From: Rhodospirillaceae bacterium
Lineage (GTDB): Bacteria > Pseudomonadota > Alphaproteobacteria > SP197
Direction of reading: 5' to 3'
Assembly: GCA_018700655.1 (NCBI GenBank)
Contig: JABIUG010000205.1
Coordinates: 1-7,872, forward strand
DNA length: 7,872 bases
Positions 1-5,810 of this stretch are shown in pieces. A program made the translations under genes and the position numbers. The notes below the pieces were generated by a model, which saw only the letters and a program-made list of their open reading frames with translations, ran no database searches and was not told the DNA's origin. Within the stretch, counting starts at the first letter, position 1. Each line of letters starts with the position of its first letter.

Positions 1-1
1 G

Positions 2-847
2 GTCATTCTGGCCCTGATGTTGGCCATTGGCTGGAGCACGAGCGGGCTGGTCTTCCGCCACATCGAGGCTGCAAGCGCGCCTCAGATCATCTTCTATCGC
101 GGCACCTGCCTGACCTTCGCTGTGATCAGCTTTGTCGTCTGGCGCCACAGGTTCTTCGCGGTCCGCGCCTTTGTCTCGACCGGCAAGGCCGGCATCGCCG
201 GGGCATTCGGTCTGGGACTGGCCAGCGTCGCCTTCATTTCGGCCATGGAACATACAACCATCGCCAATATCAGCTTCATGATTGCGGCCACGCCCTTCTT
301 CGCCGGAGGCATGGCATGGCTTCTGCTGCGTGAAACCATGACTCTGCGCACCGTCATCGCCACGCTGATCGCCATGTGCGGTGTTCTGGTCATGGTCGGC
401 GAAGGGCTAGCGCTCGACAGCCTGCACGGCAACCTGCTTGCCCTTGCCTGCGCCCTGCTCTCGGCAGTCTATGTCGTCGCGGCACGGTTCGGGCGCGGTG
501 TCGACATGGTGCCGACCGTTGCGATGGCCGGCATGGTCGCCGCCGGCACAGCCTTCCTGATCATCGACAGTTTCGAGATCAGCCTGCATGACTTTGCCCT
601 TTGCGCCCTGCAGGGGGTTTTCATCAGCGCCATGTGCAACGGCCTTTTCACCCTGTGTGCAAGGCACCTTCCTGCGGGCGAACTGACCGTGCTTTCCCTG
701 CTCGAATCAGCTCTTTCACCGCTATGGGTCTTCCTGTTTCTGGCCGAGGTCCCGACAAAGGTCACGCTGGTCGGCGGCGGGGTCATTCTTTCGGCGGTTC
801 TGATCCAGGCGTTCTGGCCCGGCGCCTCACGTCGCGAACAGAACTGA
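2..847 (+). CDS. DMT-superfamily EamA-family permease (5' end outside window)
   Basis: Inner-membrane permease of the drug/metabolite transporter superfamily, expected to export or import a small metabolite that the sequence does not identify. The frame is open from base 2 and reads VILALM before the first ATG at 17. That ATG lies inside a hydrophobic helix, so the true start is probably upstream of the window and the gene is 5'-partial. The visible ~281 residues form two EamA halves (about residues 1-125 and 130-270 counted from the ATG at 17) with eight or more hydrophobic segments. The FYRG segment after the first helix and the ETMTLRTVIATLIAMCGVLVM stretch closing the first half are typical of the family. 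The C-terminus (SRREQN) is short and polar. An 85-bp gap separates it from the dehydrogenase gene in the same direction, so co-transcription is possible. Family is certain; substrate is unknown. Confidence 0.9.
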   Translation, partial: VILALMLAIGWSTSGLVFRHIEAASAPQIIFYRGTCLTFAVISFVVWRHRFFAVRAFVSTGKAGIAGAFGLGLASVAFISAMEHTTIANISFMIAATPFFAGGMAWLLLRETMTLRTVIATLIAMCGVLVMVGEGLALDSLHGNLLALACALLSAVYVVAARFGRGVDMVPTVAMAGMVAAGTAFLIIDSFEISLHDFALCALQGVFISAMCNGLFTLCARHLPAGELTVLSLLESALSPLWVFLFLAEVPTKVTLVGGGVILSAVLIQAFWPGASRREQN

Positions 848-932
848 TCGCGTCCGTTCCGACGCAGTCTCCCCGGCGCTCTGCTGGTTCTCTCCCTTCA
901 AGGAACAACACCTCATCACGGATCACACGACC

Positions 933-1892
933 ATGAAAATCGGTTTCATCGGCCTCGGCAATGTCGGCGGCAAACTTGCGGGTTCCATCCTGCGCAACGG
1001 CTTTGACCTCACCGTGCGTGACCTCGACAAGGCGACCGCGCAGCACTTCCTCGAACAGGGCGCACACTGGGCCGAGAGCCCGAAGGAGATCGCCGAGACC
1101 TGCGAGCTCATCATTACCTGCCTGCCCTCACCTGCCGCCAGCGCGGCGGTGATGGAAGCCGAAGACGGTGTTCTGGCGGGTCTGTCGCAAGGCAAGATCT
1201 GGGCAGAGATGAGCACCACCGATGAAAACGAGATCAAACGTCTGGCAGCGCTGGTCCAGGCGACAGGCGCCGAACCGATCGAATGCCCGGTCTCGGGCGG
1301 CTGCCATCGTGCGGCCACCGGCAACATCTCGATCTTTGCCGGTTGCGAGCGCGCGACCTTCGATCGTCTGCTCCCCGTGCTCACCACGCTCGGCCGTCGC
1401 GTCCTTCACACCGGCCCGATCGGCAGCGCCTCGGTCCTGAAGGTGATGACCAACTATCTCGCCACCGCCAACCTGCTCACCCTGTGTGAAGCGCTCACGA
1501 CCATGAAGATGGCCGGCATCGGCCTCAACACGACCTATGAGGCGATCAGGATTTCCTCGGGCAATTCCTTCGTCCACGAGACCGAAAGCCAGGTGATCCT
1601 GAATGGCAGCCGCGACATCAGCTTCACCATGGACCTTGTGCTCAAGGACATCGGTCTCTTCGAGGAAATCGCCGAGCGCAACAACGTGCCGCTGGAGATC
1701 TCCCCGCTGATGATCGACATCTTCAAGGACGGTCAGGAACGCTATGGCCCCCGCGCCTGGTCCGACGACATCATCAAGCGCCTGGAAGAAGCCTGCGACG
1801 TCTCGATCACCGCGCCCGGCTTCCCCGCCGAAATGCTTGACGACGAACCCGAAGAGGCTGGTTATGAGGTCGTGCCGACGGGGCGGGAATGA
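933..1892 (+). CDS. NAD(P)-dependent 3-hydroxyisobutyrate dehydrogenase-family oxidoreductase
   Basis: Cytosolic beta-hydroxyacid dehydrogenase, the family of 3-hydroxyisobutyrate dehydrogenase and tartronate semialdehyde reductase, oxidising a beta-hydroxy acid or reducing the semialdehyde. The 319-residue protein starts with a Rossmann strand and the glycine motif GFIGLGNVG (residues 4-12). Asp30 ends the second strand, which favours NAD over NADP. The substrate loop CPVSGG is at 118-123. The catalytic lysine is K170 in GSASVLKVMTN, with N174 four residues later as in the family. The all-alpha C-terminal domain follows. The C-terminus is about 20-25 residues longer than a typical ~295-residue member, with an acidic tail (DDEPEEAG). 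The ATG at 933 places the first beta strand at residue 2, so the start is sound, but the upstream ribosome site is weak. The exact substrate cannot be told; amino-acid or short-chain acid breakdown is a guess. Confidence 0.92.
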   Translation: MKIGFIGLGNVGGKLAGSILRNGFDLTVRDLDKATAQHFLEQGAHWAESPKEIAETCELIITCLPSPAASAAVMEAEDGVLAGLSQGKIWAEMSTTDENEIKRLAALVQATGAEPIECPVSGGCHRAATGNISIFAGCERATFDRLLPVLTTLGRRVLHTGPIGSASVLKVMTNYLATANLLTLCEALTTMKMAGIGLNTTYEAIRISSGNSFVHETESQVILNGSRDISFTMDLVLKDIGLFEEIAERNNVPLEISPLMIDIFKDGQERYGPRAWSDDIIKRLEEACDVSITAPGFPAEMLDDEPEEAGYEVVPTGRE

Positions 1893-1934
1893 ACTCCCCT
1901 CGGGCACGTAACAGGTCAGCCACTCATCGGGCCG

Positions 1935-1964
1935 ACGACACAGTGTCTTATCGAGAGGTACAAT
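1935..1964 (+). promoter_or_regulatory. Possible sigma70-type promoter with overlapping palindrome, upstream of the AI-2E family gene
   Basis: ACGACA (1935-1940, 4 of 6 matches to TTGACA) is followed after 18 bases by TACAAT (1959-1964, 5 of 6 matches to TATAAT). Transcription would begin near 1971 and leave a leader of about 70 bases before the ATG at 2044. The perfect odd palindrome GACACAGTGTC (1937-1947) overlaps the -35 side and could be an operator. Both signals are short and were found by eye, so chance is a real alternative. Confidence 0.3.
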
Positions 1965-2043
1965 GCGCGCAATGCTTGCTGGCAGGCCATGCACGCACTA
2001 AGTTCCGGCCCCTCTAATTCACAGGTTATCAGGGCGCCTTAAC

Positions 2044-3135
2044 ATGAACGACAGCACGAACCGGACCGCTGGCTCCATATCCGTCGATGTCCTTGTCACA
2101 CTGGCACCGGTGGGCCTGTTTGCCTATCTGTCGATGCAACTTGTCATGCCGTTCCTCACGATTCTTGCCTGGTCCGCCATTCTGGCTATTTCGCTTTATC
2201 CGGTGTTTCGCAAAATGCAGGGCTGGCTGGGCGGGCGCGCATCGCTGGCAGCCTTGGCTTTTTCCCTGATCGGCCTGCTGATACTGCTGGTTCCGACCTA
2301 CCTCGTCGGTGATTCCCTCGTCGGGTCTCTCGTCGATCTGTCAAACGATCTGCGCGATGGCAATGTCTCGCTGCCGCCGCCCGACGAGGCAGTCAAGGAC
2401 TGGCCGCTGATCGGCGACAAGGTCTATGGCGCCTGGCATTCGGCGAGCACCAATCTGGCCGCCATGCTCGAAAAGTTTGCACCCGAACTCCAGCACCTCA
2501 GCGTGGTGTTTCTGAAAATCGCGACAGGGCTGGTCGTCGGCGTGCTCCAGTTCGCGCTCTCGATCGTGTTCGCTGCTGTGTTCATGTACAACGCCGCCTC
2601 GCTGTGCTTCCTGTGCGAACGCATTGCCGTGCGCATCTCCGCCTCGCAGGGCGTCCATTACGTCAAGATGGCGTCGGCTACGATACGCAACGTTGCCCGG
2701 GGCGTCGTTGGTGTCGCGATCATCCAGGGCGGCCTTGCCTCGATCGGCTACTTCGTTGCGGGTTTCCCGCTAGCTGGCTTCGTGAGCGCCGTGACGTTCC
2801 TGGCCAGCATCGTCCAGGCCCCGCCCCTCGTGATGATTCCCGCAATCATCTACATGTGGTCTGCGGAATCCACGACCACGGCCCTGATCTTCACCGCCTA
2901 CATGCTCCCGGTGATGTTCTGCGACAACATCCTCAAGCCGATCCTCATGGCGCGAGGCCTGGAAACACCCATGATCGTGATCCTGATCGGCGTGATCGGG
3001 GGCACCCTTTCTGGAGGTCTTCTGGGCCTGTTCATCGGCCCGGTCGTGCTCGCCCTGTTCTACAAGATGATCCAAATCTGGACAGGCATCGACAAGGCGC
3101 CGGAGCCTGTGGAGATCAAATCTTCTGAATCGTAA
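2044..3135 (+). CDS. AI-2E / PerM family transporter (former UPF0118)
   Basis: Polytopic inner-membrane protein of the AI-2E transporter family. Members have been linked to autoinducer-2 export, sodium/proton exchange or other permease roles, so the name does not fix the substrate. It has 363 residues, the usual length. Hydrophobic helices lie near residues 17-53 and 67-88. A soluble segment follows at about 90-150. A second helix-rich half at about 152-185 and 218-342 includes GGLASIGYFVAGFP. The family signature DNILKPILMARG is at 294-305, followed by the glycine-rich GGTLSGGLLGLFIGP at 319-333. AGGG (2026-2029 region, CAGGGCGCC) is a modest ribosome site. Only 11 bases separate its TAA from the next start, so it probably leads an operon with the serine hydrolase and GST. 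No quorum-sensing gene is nearby to support an AI-2 role. Confidence 0.9.
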   Translation: MNDSTNRTAGSISVDVLVTLAPVGLFAYLSMQLVMPFLTILAWSAILAISLYPVFRKMQGWLGGRASLAALAFSLIGLLILLVPTYLVGDSLVGSLVDLSNDLRDGNVSLPPPDEAVKDWPLIGDKVYGAWHSASTNLAAMLEKFAPELQHLSVVFLKIATGLVVGVLQFALSIVFAAVFMYNAASLCFLCERIAVRISASQGVHYVKMASATIRNVARGVVGVAIIQGGLASIGYFVAGFPLAGFVSAVTFLASIVQAPPLVMIPAIIYMWSAESTTTALIFTAYMLPVMFCDNILKPILMARGLETPMIVILIGVIGGTLSGGLLGLFIGPVVLALFYKMIQIWTGIDKAPEPVEIKSSES

Positions 3136-3146
3136 CGGGGAACAAC

Positions 3147-4292
3147 ATGACGGACACTGAGATCCACCCCAACCCCGACCTGATCGTCGGGCCCGATCTG
3201 CGCGAGGCCTGGAACACGGCCGAACGGCGCCGCTGGGGTTTCCATAACCTCTACCGGATCACGCGTTACGGCCTCTACCTGCGCAGCCGCGATGTGCTGT
3301 CGCTCCAGTATCGGATCGATCGGCGGATCGGCGACATAGCGGCGGTGCGCCAGCTCACCGGCACGACCTATTTTTCCGCCATGGTGGTGCTGCGCGGCGA
3401 CACGCTGGTGTTCGAAAAATACGCACCCGATTTTGGCCCTGACCGGCCCCACAGCGTGATGTCGATTTCCAAGACCGCGATGAACCTGGTGATCGGCAGG
3501 CTGGTCGCCGACGGCAAGCTCGACCTCTCGACCAAAGTCAGGGAGCACCTGCCCGAAATCGGCAGCGGTTATGCCGGGGCGACGATCCAGGACGTCATGG
3601 ACATGAACATCGTCAACTCCTACGACGAGGACTATTCAGACCCGATGACGGCCGCGCTGATCCACGAAAGTGCGATGGGCTGGCGTCTGCCGCCCGAAGG
3701 CATGCCCGACGAAACCGACCGCGAATTCCTCTGCACCATCACCAGCGACGATCTCGTCAACCACAGCGGCGAGCCGCAGTACAAATCCTCCAGCACCGAT
3801 GTGATCGGCTGGATCGCCGAGCGCGTGAGCGGACGCCCCCTGCGCAACTTCTTCATCGAGATCGTCGAAGCCGCCGGCCTGGCCGACACCTTTTTCATGT
3901 CCTGTGACCGCGAAGGCGTACCCAACCTCAACGGCGGCATCTCGATGACCGCGCGTGATCTCGCCCGCTACGGCCTTCTCTTTACCCGTGGCGGGCGCGG
4001 CATCCACGGCCAGGAGGTCGGCAGCGAAGCCTTCATCGCAGCCACCCGCGCCCAGACCGGCCCCTATTATCCAGAACCCGCCAGCGCCATGAGCTACGGC
4101 AACCAGATGCGCACCAACGGGCGCTGGATCGGCCATGGCGGCTGGGGCGGCCAGTTCCTGCTGGTCGATCCCGAGACCGAAACCGTCGTCGTCTTCTACA
4201 GCGTGCTCGAAAACGAAGACGCCAGCGACTGGAAATACCAGCTCGAAACCATCGCCATGTCCGAGGCGATCAGTCTGATGAAACCCGCATGA
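3147..4292 (+). CDS. Serine hydrolase, beta-lactamase fold (NylB/EstB-like)
   Basis: Class C beta-lactamase-fold hydrolase acting on an ester or amide by an acyl-serine mechanism. It has 381 residues. The nucleophile motif S-x-x-K is SISK at 106-109 (Ser106, Lys109) and the second motif is Y-K-S at 212-214. A third, HGGWGG, at 330-335 takes the place of the KTG box. The order, Y-x-S form and spacing (about 106 residues between Ser and Tyr) resemble 6-aminohexanoate-dimer hydrolase NylB (Ser112, Lys115, Tyr215, Ser217) more than true AmpC, which has Y-x-N and KTG. No signal peptide is visible, so it is probably cytoplasmic, which argues against a penicillin-binding or resistance role. The GGGGA site 5 bases before the ATG supports the start. 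Its last codons overlap the GST start, so the two are probably translationally coupled. The natural substrate is unknown. Confidence 0.92.
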   Translation: MTDTEIHPNPDLIVGPDLREAWNTAERRRWGFHNLYRITRYGLYLRSRDVLSLQYRIDRRIGDIAAVRQLTGTTYFSAMVVLRGDTLVFEKYAPDFGPDRPHSVMSISKTAMNLVIGRLVADGKLDLSTKVREHLPEIGSGYAGATIQDVMDMNIVNSYDEDYSDPMTAALIHESAMGWRLPPEGMPDETDREFLCTITSDDLVNHSGEPQYKSSSTDVIGWIAERVSGRPLRNFFIEIVEAAGLADTFFMSCDREGVPNLNGGISMTARDLARYGLLFTRGGRGIHGQEVGSEAFIAATRAQTGPYYPEPASAMSYGNQMRTNGRWIGHGGWGGQFLLVDPETETVVVFYSVLENEDASDWKYQLETIAMSEAISLMKPA

Positions 4293-4963
4293 CCATCCGC
4301 CTTTATCTCGGAACCAACACTTACGCGCTGACCGTGCAGGCCCTGCTTGAGGAACTCGCGTTGCCGCACGAGCTCCGCTGGGTCAAAATCTTTCAGGAAA
4401 CGCCCGATCCCGATCTCCTGCGGGTCAGCCCGCATTCGCGTGTTCCCGCACTCGAGGACGGCGACCTTGTCATCTTCGAGACCGGGGCCGTGGCACTCTA
4501 CCTCGCCGAGACCTATGGCAAGGGCGCCCTGCTGATCCCGCCGGGCGATCCCGACCGACCGCATTTCCTGCAGTGGTTCCATTTCCTGGCGACCACCCTG
4601 CAGCCCGACGTGATGATGCAGTTCCACCCGGAATCCTATGCCGCGGACGCGGCCACACAGGAACGCCTGCGCCAGGCCGCCTTTGTCCGGCTCGACAAGG
4701 TCTTCCACACCCTCGATGCCGCCCTCGCCGATGGCCCCTGGTTCTTCGGCGACAAGCTCTCCATCCTCGATTTCCTGCTCGGCATGCAGGGCACCTGGCC
4801 CGAAATCTACCCCGACACGATCGACGCCTACCCCAACATCGCCCGCCACCAGCGCGCGATGCTGGAAAGGCCCTCGGTGCGCCGGACCCTTCAGATCCAT
4901 CAGGCGAAAATGCGCGAGAATGGCGAAGACCTGATACTGGCGATCGATCCCGCGGGTTGGTGA
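4289..4963 (+). CDS. Glutathione S-transferase family protein
   Basis: Cytosolic GST of 224 residues, expected to conjugate, reduce or isomerise a small electrophile with glutathione. The thioredoxin-like N-terminal domain (1-78) has the cis-proline pair V52-P53 and the gamma-glutamyl binding E64-T65 within FETGAVALYLAE. The helical C-terminal domain (about 90-205) carries the N-capping box LSILDFLLG (Ser158, Asp161). The N-terminal catalytic position is not the usual clear Ser or Cys; Thr9, Thr11, Tyr6 and Tyr12 are all candidates, so the chemical class is open. The ATG at 4289 overlaps the TGA of the preceding hydrolase (ATGA), a classic coupled arrangement with no separate promoter needed. 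The coding end and stop codon lie inside the 46-bp repeat described at 4946-4991, a second copy of which occurs 171 bp downstream. Confidence 0.92.
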   Translation: MTIRLYLGTNTYALTVQALLEELALPHELRWVKIFQETPDPDLLRVSPHSRVPALEDGDLVIFETGAVALYLAETYGKGALLIPPGDPDRPHFLQWFHFLATTLQPDVMMQFHPESYAADAATQERLRQAAFVRLDKVFHTLDAALADGPWFFGDKLSILDFLLGMQGTWPEIYPDTIDAYPNIARHQRAMLERPSVRRTLQIHQAKMRENGEDLILAIDPAGW

Positions 4964-4991
4964 GTGTTCCGGGTAACGGAAACCGGTCGGG
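4946..4991 (+). repeat. 46-bp imperfect direct repeat, copy A (spans GST stop codon)
   Basis: Begins GATCCCGCGGGTTGGTGAG and ends GGAAACCGGTCGGG. It matches 5117-5163 at roughly three quarters of positions, including exact blocks GATCCC, GTTGGTGA and GGAAACCG in the same order and spacing. The repeat covers the last five GST codons, the TGA and about 28 bases beyond. Similarity on both sides of the stop argues against a purely protein-level explanation. Confidence 0.65.
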
Positions 4992-4998
4992 GCTCACC
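4959..4998 (+). terminator. Possible hairpin at the end of the GST gene
   Basis: GGTGAG (4959-4964) pairs with CTCACC (4993-4998), and inside it TTCCG (4967-4971) pairs with CGGAA (4977-4981) around a five-base loop. It starts at the stop codon of the last gene of the probable operon. There is no U-run after it, so it is not a textbook intrinsic terminator and may act, if at all, as a 3'-end stabiliser. Confidence 0.3.
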
Positions 4999-5024
4999 TT
5001 GCATGTAACCGGCCAGACTGTAAC

Positions 5025-5044
5025 GAGAAAAGCGAGCTGCCACC
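5025..5044 (-). repeat. 20-bp motif, inverted copy (possible left terminal repeat)
   Basis: Read on the - strand this is GGTGGCAGCTCGCTTTTCTC. It agrees with 5565-5584 at 16 of 20 positions and with 5093-5112 at 15 of 20. All five differences from the 5093 copy are transitions. With 5565-5584 it forms an inverted pair that can be extended inward by five bases (CACCG then GC in common), bounding a 560-bp interval that contains the small ORF. No clear target-site duplication flanks the pair. Confidence 0.45.
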
Positions 5045-5092
5045 GCAGCAGCTCCCAGACTCAAGCCACGCCAGGCAGAGGCCCGTGGTTTC

Positions 5093-5112
5093 GGTGACAA
5101 TTTACTTTTCTC
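5093..5112 (+). repeat. 20-bp motif, direct copy
   Basis: GGTGACAATTTACTTTTCTC, the second copy of the motif, immediately before copy B of the 46-bp repeat. It can also pair with the inverted copy at 5025-5044 to form a long imperfect stem enclosing a perfect 8-pair inner stem (AAGCCACG at 5063-5070 with CGTGGTTT at 5084-5091, one G-U). Confidence 0.45.
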
Positions 5113-5116
5113 CAGC

Positions 5117-5163
5117 GATCCCCGGCGTTGGTGACTGTTGCGGGAATAGGAAACCGGTAGCGG
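5117..5163 (+). repeat. 46-bp imperfect direct repeat, copy B
   Basis: GATCCCCGGCGTTGGTGACT followed by GTTGCGGGAATAGGAAACCGG, matching copy A at 4946-4991. The frame that matches GST reads D-P-R-R-W-stop, against D-P-A-G-W-stop in GST. Upstream in that frame, residues Q-A, R, G and L also line up with the GST end without gaps back to about 5060. In-frame stops at 5021 and 5006 show that it is not functional. It may be a worn duplicate of the GST 3' end. Confidence 0.55.
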
Positions 5164-5178
5164 ATCCCGTACGCGAGG

Positions 5179-5208
5179 TTGAAAACTCACAAACCGACAC
5201 ACTAGGCT
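5179..5208 (+). promoter_or_regulatory. Weak candidate promoter for the small ORF
   Basis: TTGAAA (5179-5184, 5 of 6 to TTGACA) and TAGGCT (5203-5208, 3 of 6 to TATAAT) with an 18-base spacer. Start of transcription would fall about 15-20 bases before the ATG, with the Shine-Dalgarno sequence at 5221-5230 just inside the message. The -10 box is poor. Confidence 0.22.
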
Positions 5209-5233
5209 AACTGTTCAATTAGGGAGAAGGACC

Positions 5234-5488
5234 ATGCAGACGACATTCACCGATCTGGTAGGCACTGCCGCACCCGCCCACTGTTTGGCCGAACTGACGG
5301 ACCTGGCGCCTGCCTTGGGCATGGTCACAGCCATCGATGAGATGGCGTCACTTGCCAGCGACGCGAAGCCGACAACCCCCTATGTCAATTGTCTCCACCT
5401 TGATGCTGTTGCCGTCCATGACATGGCAGCACAGGCCGGTGAGGCAAGGGGAACCGCAGCCGGGCGGAGTTGTGTGGGTCCCTGCTGA
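5234..5488 (+). CDS. Small hypothetical protein, 84 residues
   Basis: No family recognised. The case for a real gene is the unusually strong ribosome site AGGGAGAAGG (5221-5230) placed directly before the ATG, plus a weak -35-like TTGAAA upstream. The protein is mildly acidic in its first half, Ala-rich, lacks a membrane segment or signal peptide, and has four cysteines (near residues 17, 53, 80 and 84). Against it: third-position G+C looks lower than in neighbouring genes, the C-terminus (GEARGTAAGRSCVGPC) looks random, and it lies inside a repeat-rich region. The stop codon sits in the loop of a 6-bp hairpin (CCCTGC at 5480, GCAGGG at 5494). It could be a cargo ORF of a small element, a fragment of a lost gene, or chance. 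Confidence 0.3.
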   Translation: MQTTFTDLVGTAAPAHCLAELTDLAPALGMVTAIDEMASLASDAKPTTPYVNCLHLDAVAVHDMAAQAGEARGTAAGRSCVGPC

Positions 5489-5564
5489 CAATGGCAGGGC
5501 GGAACCTTGAAAACGGCGGCGAAAGCGGCGGCAGCAGGGGTGACGCCGTTTCTCGTTGGGCGAC

Positions 5565-5584
5565 GGTGTCAGCTTACTTTCCTC
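5565..5584 (+). repeat. 20-bp motif, distal copy (possible right terminal repeat)
   Basis: GGTGTCAGCTTACTTTCCTC, inverted relative to the copy at 5025-5044 (16 of 20). It resembles 5093-5112 in the same direction, and both are followed a few bases later by ATCCC. It overlaps the right arm of a hairpin, GACGCCGT at 5542-5549 with ACGGTGTC at 5563-5570. Confidence 0.4.
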
Positions 5585-5705
5585 AAGAATCCCGCCGCCG
5601 GGAAGAGATACCTTCAGGCAGTGCTCCAGGACCCATCGCGCGACGAACCGTCAATGCACCGGCCGAGACCCAACGCGGCATCAGGAACCCATCGGCCGCC
5701 CCGGA

Positions 5706-5728
5706 GAGCAAGGAGTTATCCTTTGCTC
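5706..5728 (+). other. Hairpin upstream of the flavoprotein gene
   Basis: GAGCAAGGA (5706-5714), loop GTTA, then TCCTTTGCTC (5719-5728): nine pairs with a single bulged T. There is no following U-run. It lies about 80 bases before the flavoprotein start and could be an old terminator or a leader structure. Confidence 0.35.
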
Positions 5729-5810
5729 AGGGCTACCGCCATTGATACGACATCGGTCAGTCCAAGCGCTGCAAACCCCACGTAAACTCTAGTAATCGAG
5801 GCAAATCGAG

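Larger units (their letters stand above)
4964..5810. other. Gene-poor, repeat- and hairpin-rich region
   Basis: An 847-base stretch in an otherwise compact window. No frame shows a recognised protein domain. It contains copy B of the 46-bp repeat, three copies of a 20-bp motif and the small ORF at 5234-5488. Hairpins are seen at 5063-5091, 5480-5499 (across the stop codon of the small ORF), 5541-5571 and 5706-5728. A GCGGCG-rich stretch lies near 5514-5535. The pattern suits a decayed duplication or insertion remnant better than an ordinary intergenic gap. A structured RNA is possible but no known RNA family is recognised. Confidence 0.5.

Noticed and set aside
1128..1994. 288-codon - strand ORF opposite the dehydrogenase.
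   Set aside because: It is a GC-rich antisense shadow. The + strand frame has all the HIBADH motifs and the antisense peptide resembles nothing.
2044..3135. Possible quorum-sensing role from the AI-2E family name.
   Set aside because: The family is functionally mixed and no luxS, lsr or receptor gene is present, so an AI-2 function is not claimed.
3147..4292. Possible beta-lactam resistance gene.
   Set aside because: Y-x-S and HGG motifs instead of Y-x-N and KTG, and no signal peptide, point to a NylB/esterase-type hydrolase.
4196..4900. 234-codon - strand ORF opposite the hydrolase end and the GST.
   Set aside because: Antisense shadow of two well-supported genes with overlapping start and stop.
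4900..5202. - strand ORF whose peptide carries two similar segments (PVSYSRNSHQ and PVSVTRNTHQ).
   Set aside because: The internal similarity is explained by the 46-bp DNA repeat read in reverse, so it is not evidence for a repeat protein.
5470..5792. Three overlapping + strand ORFs of 78-92 codons before the flavoprotein.
   Set aside because: They overlap in different frames, are rich in Arg, Pro and Ser without domain signs, and lack ribosome sites. They are probably random open frames in GC-rich DNA.
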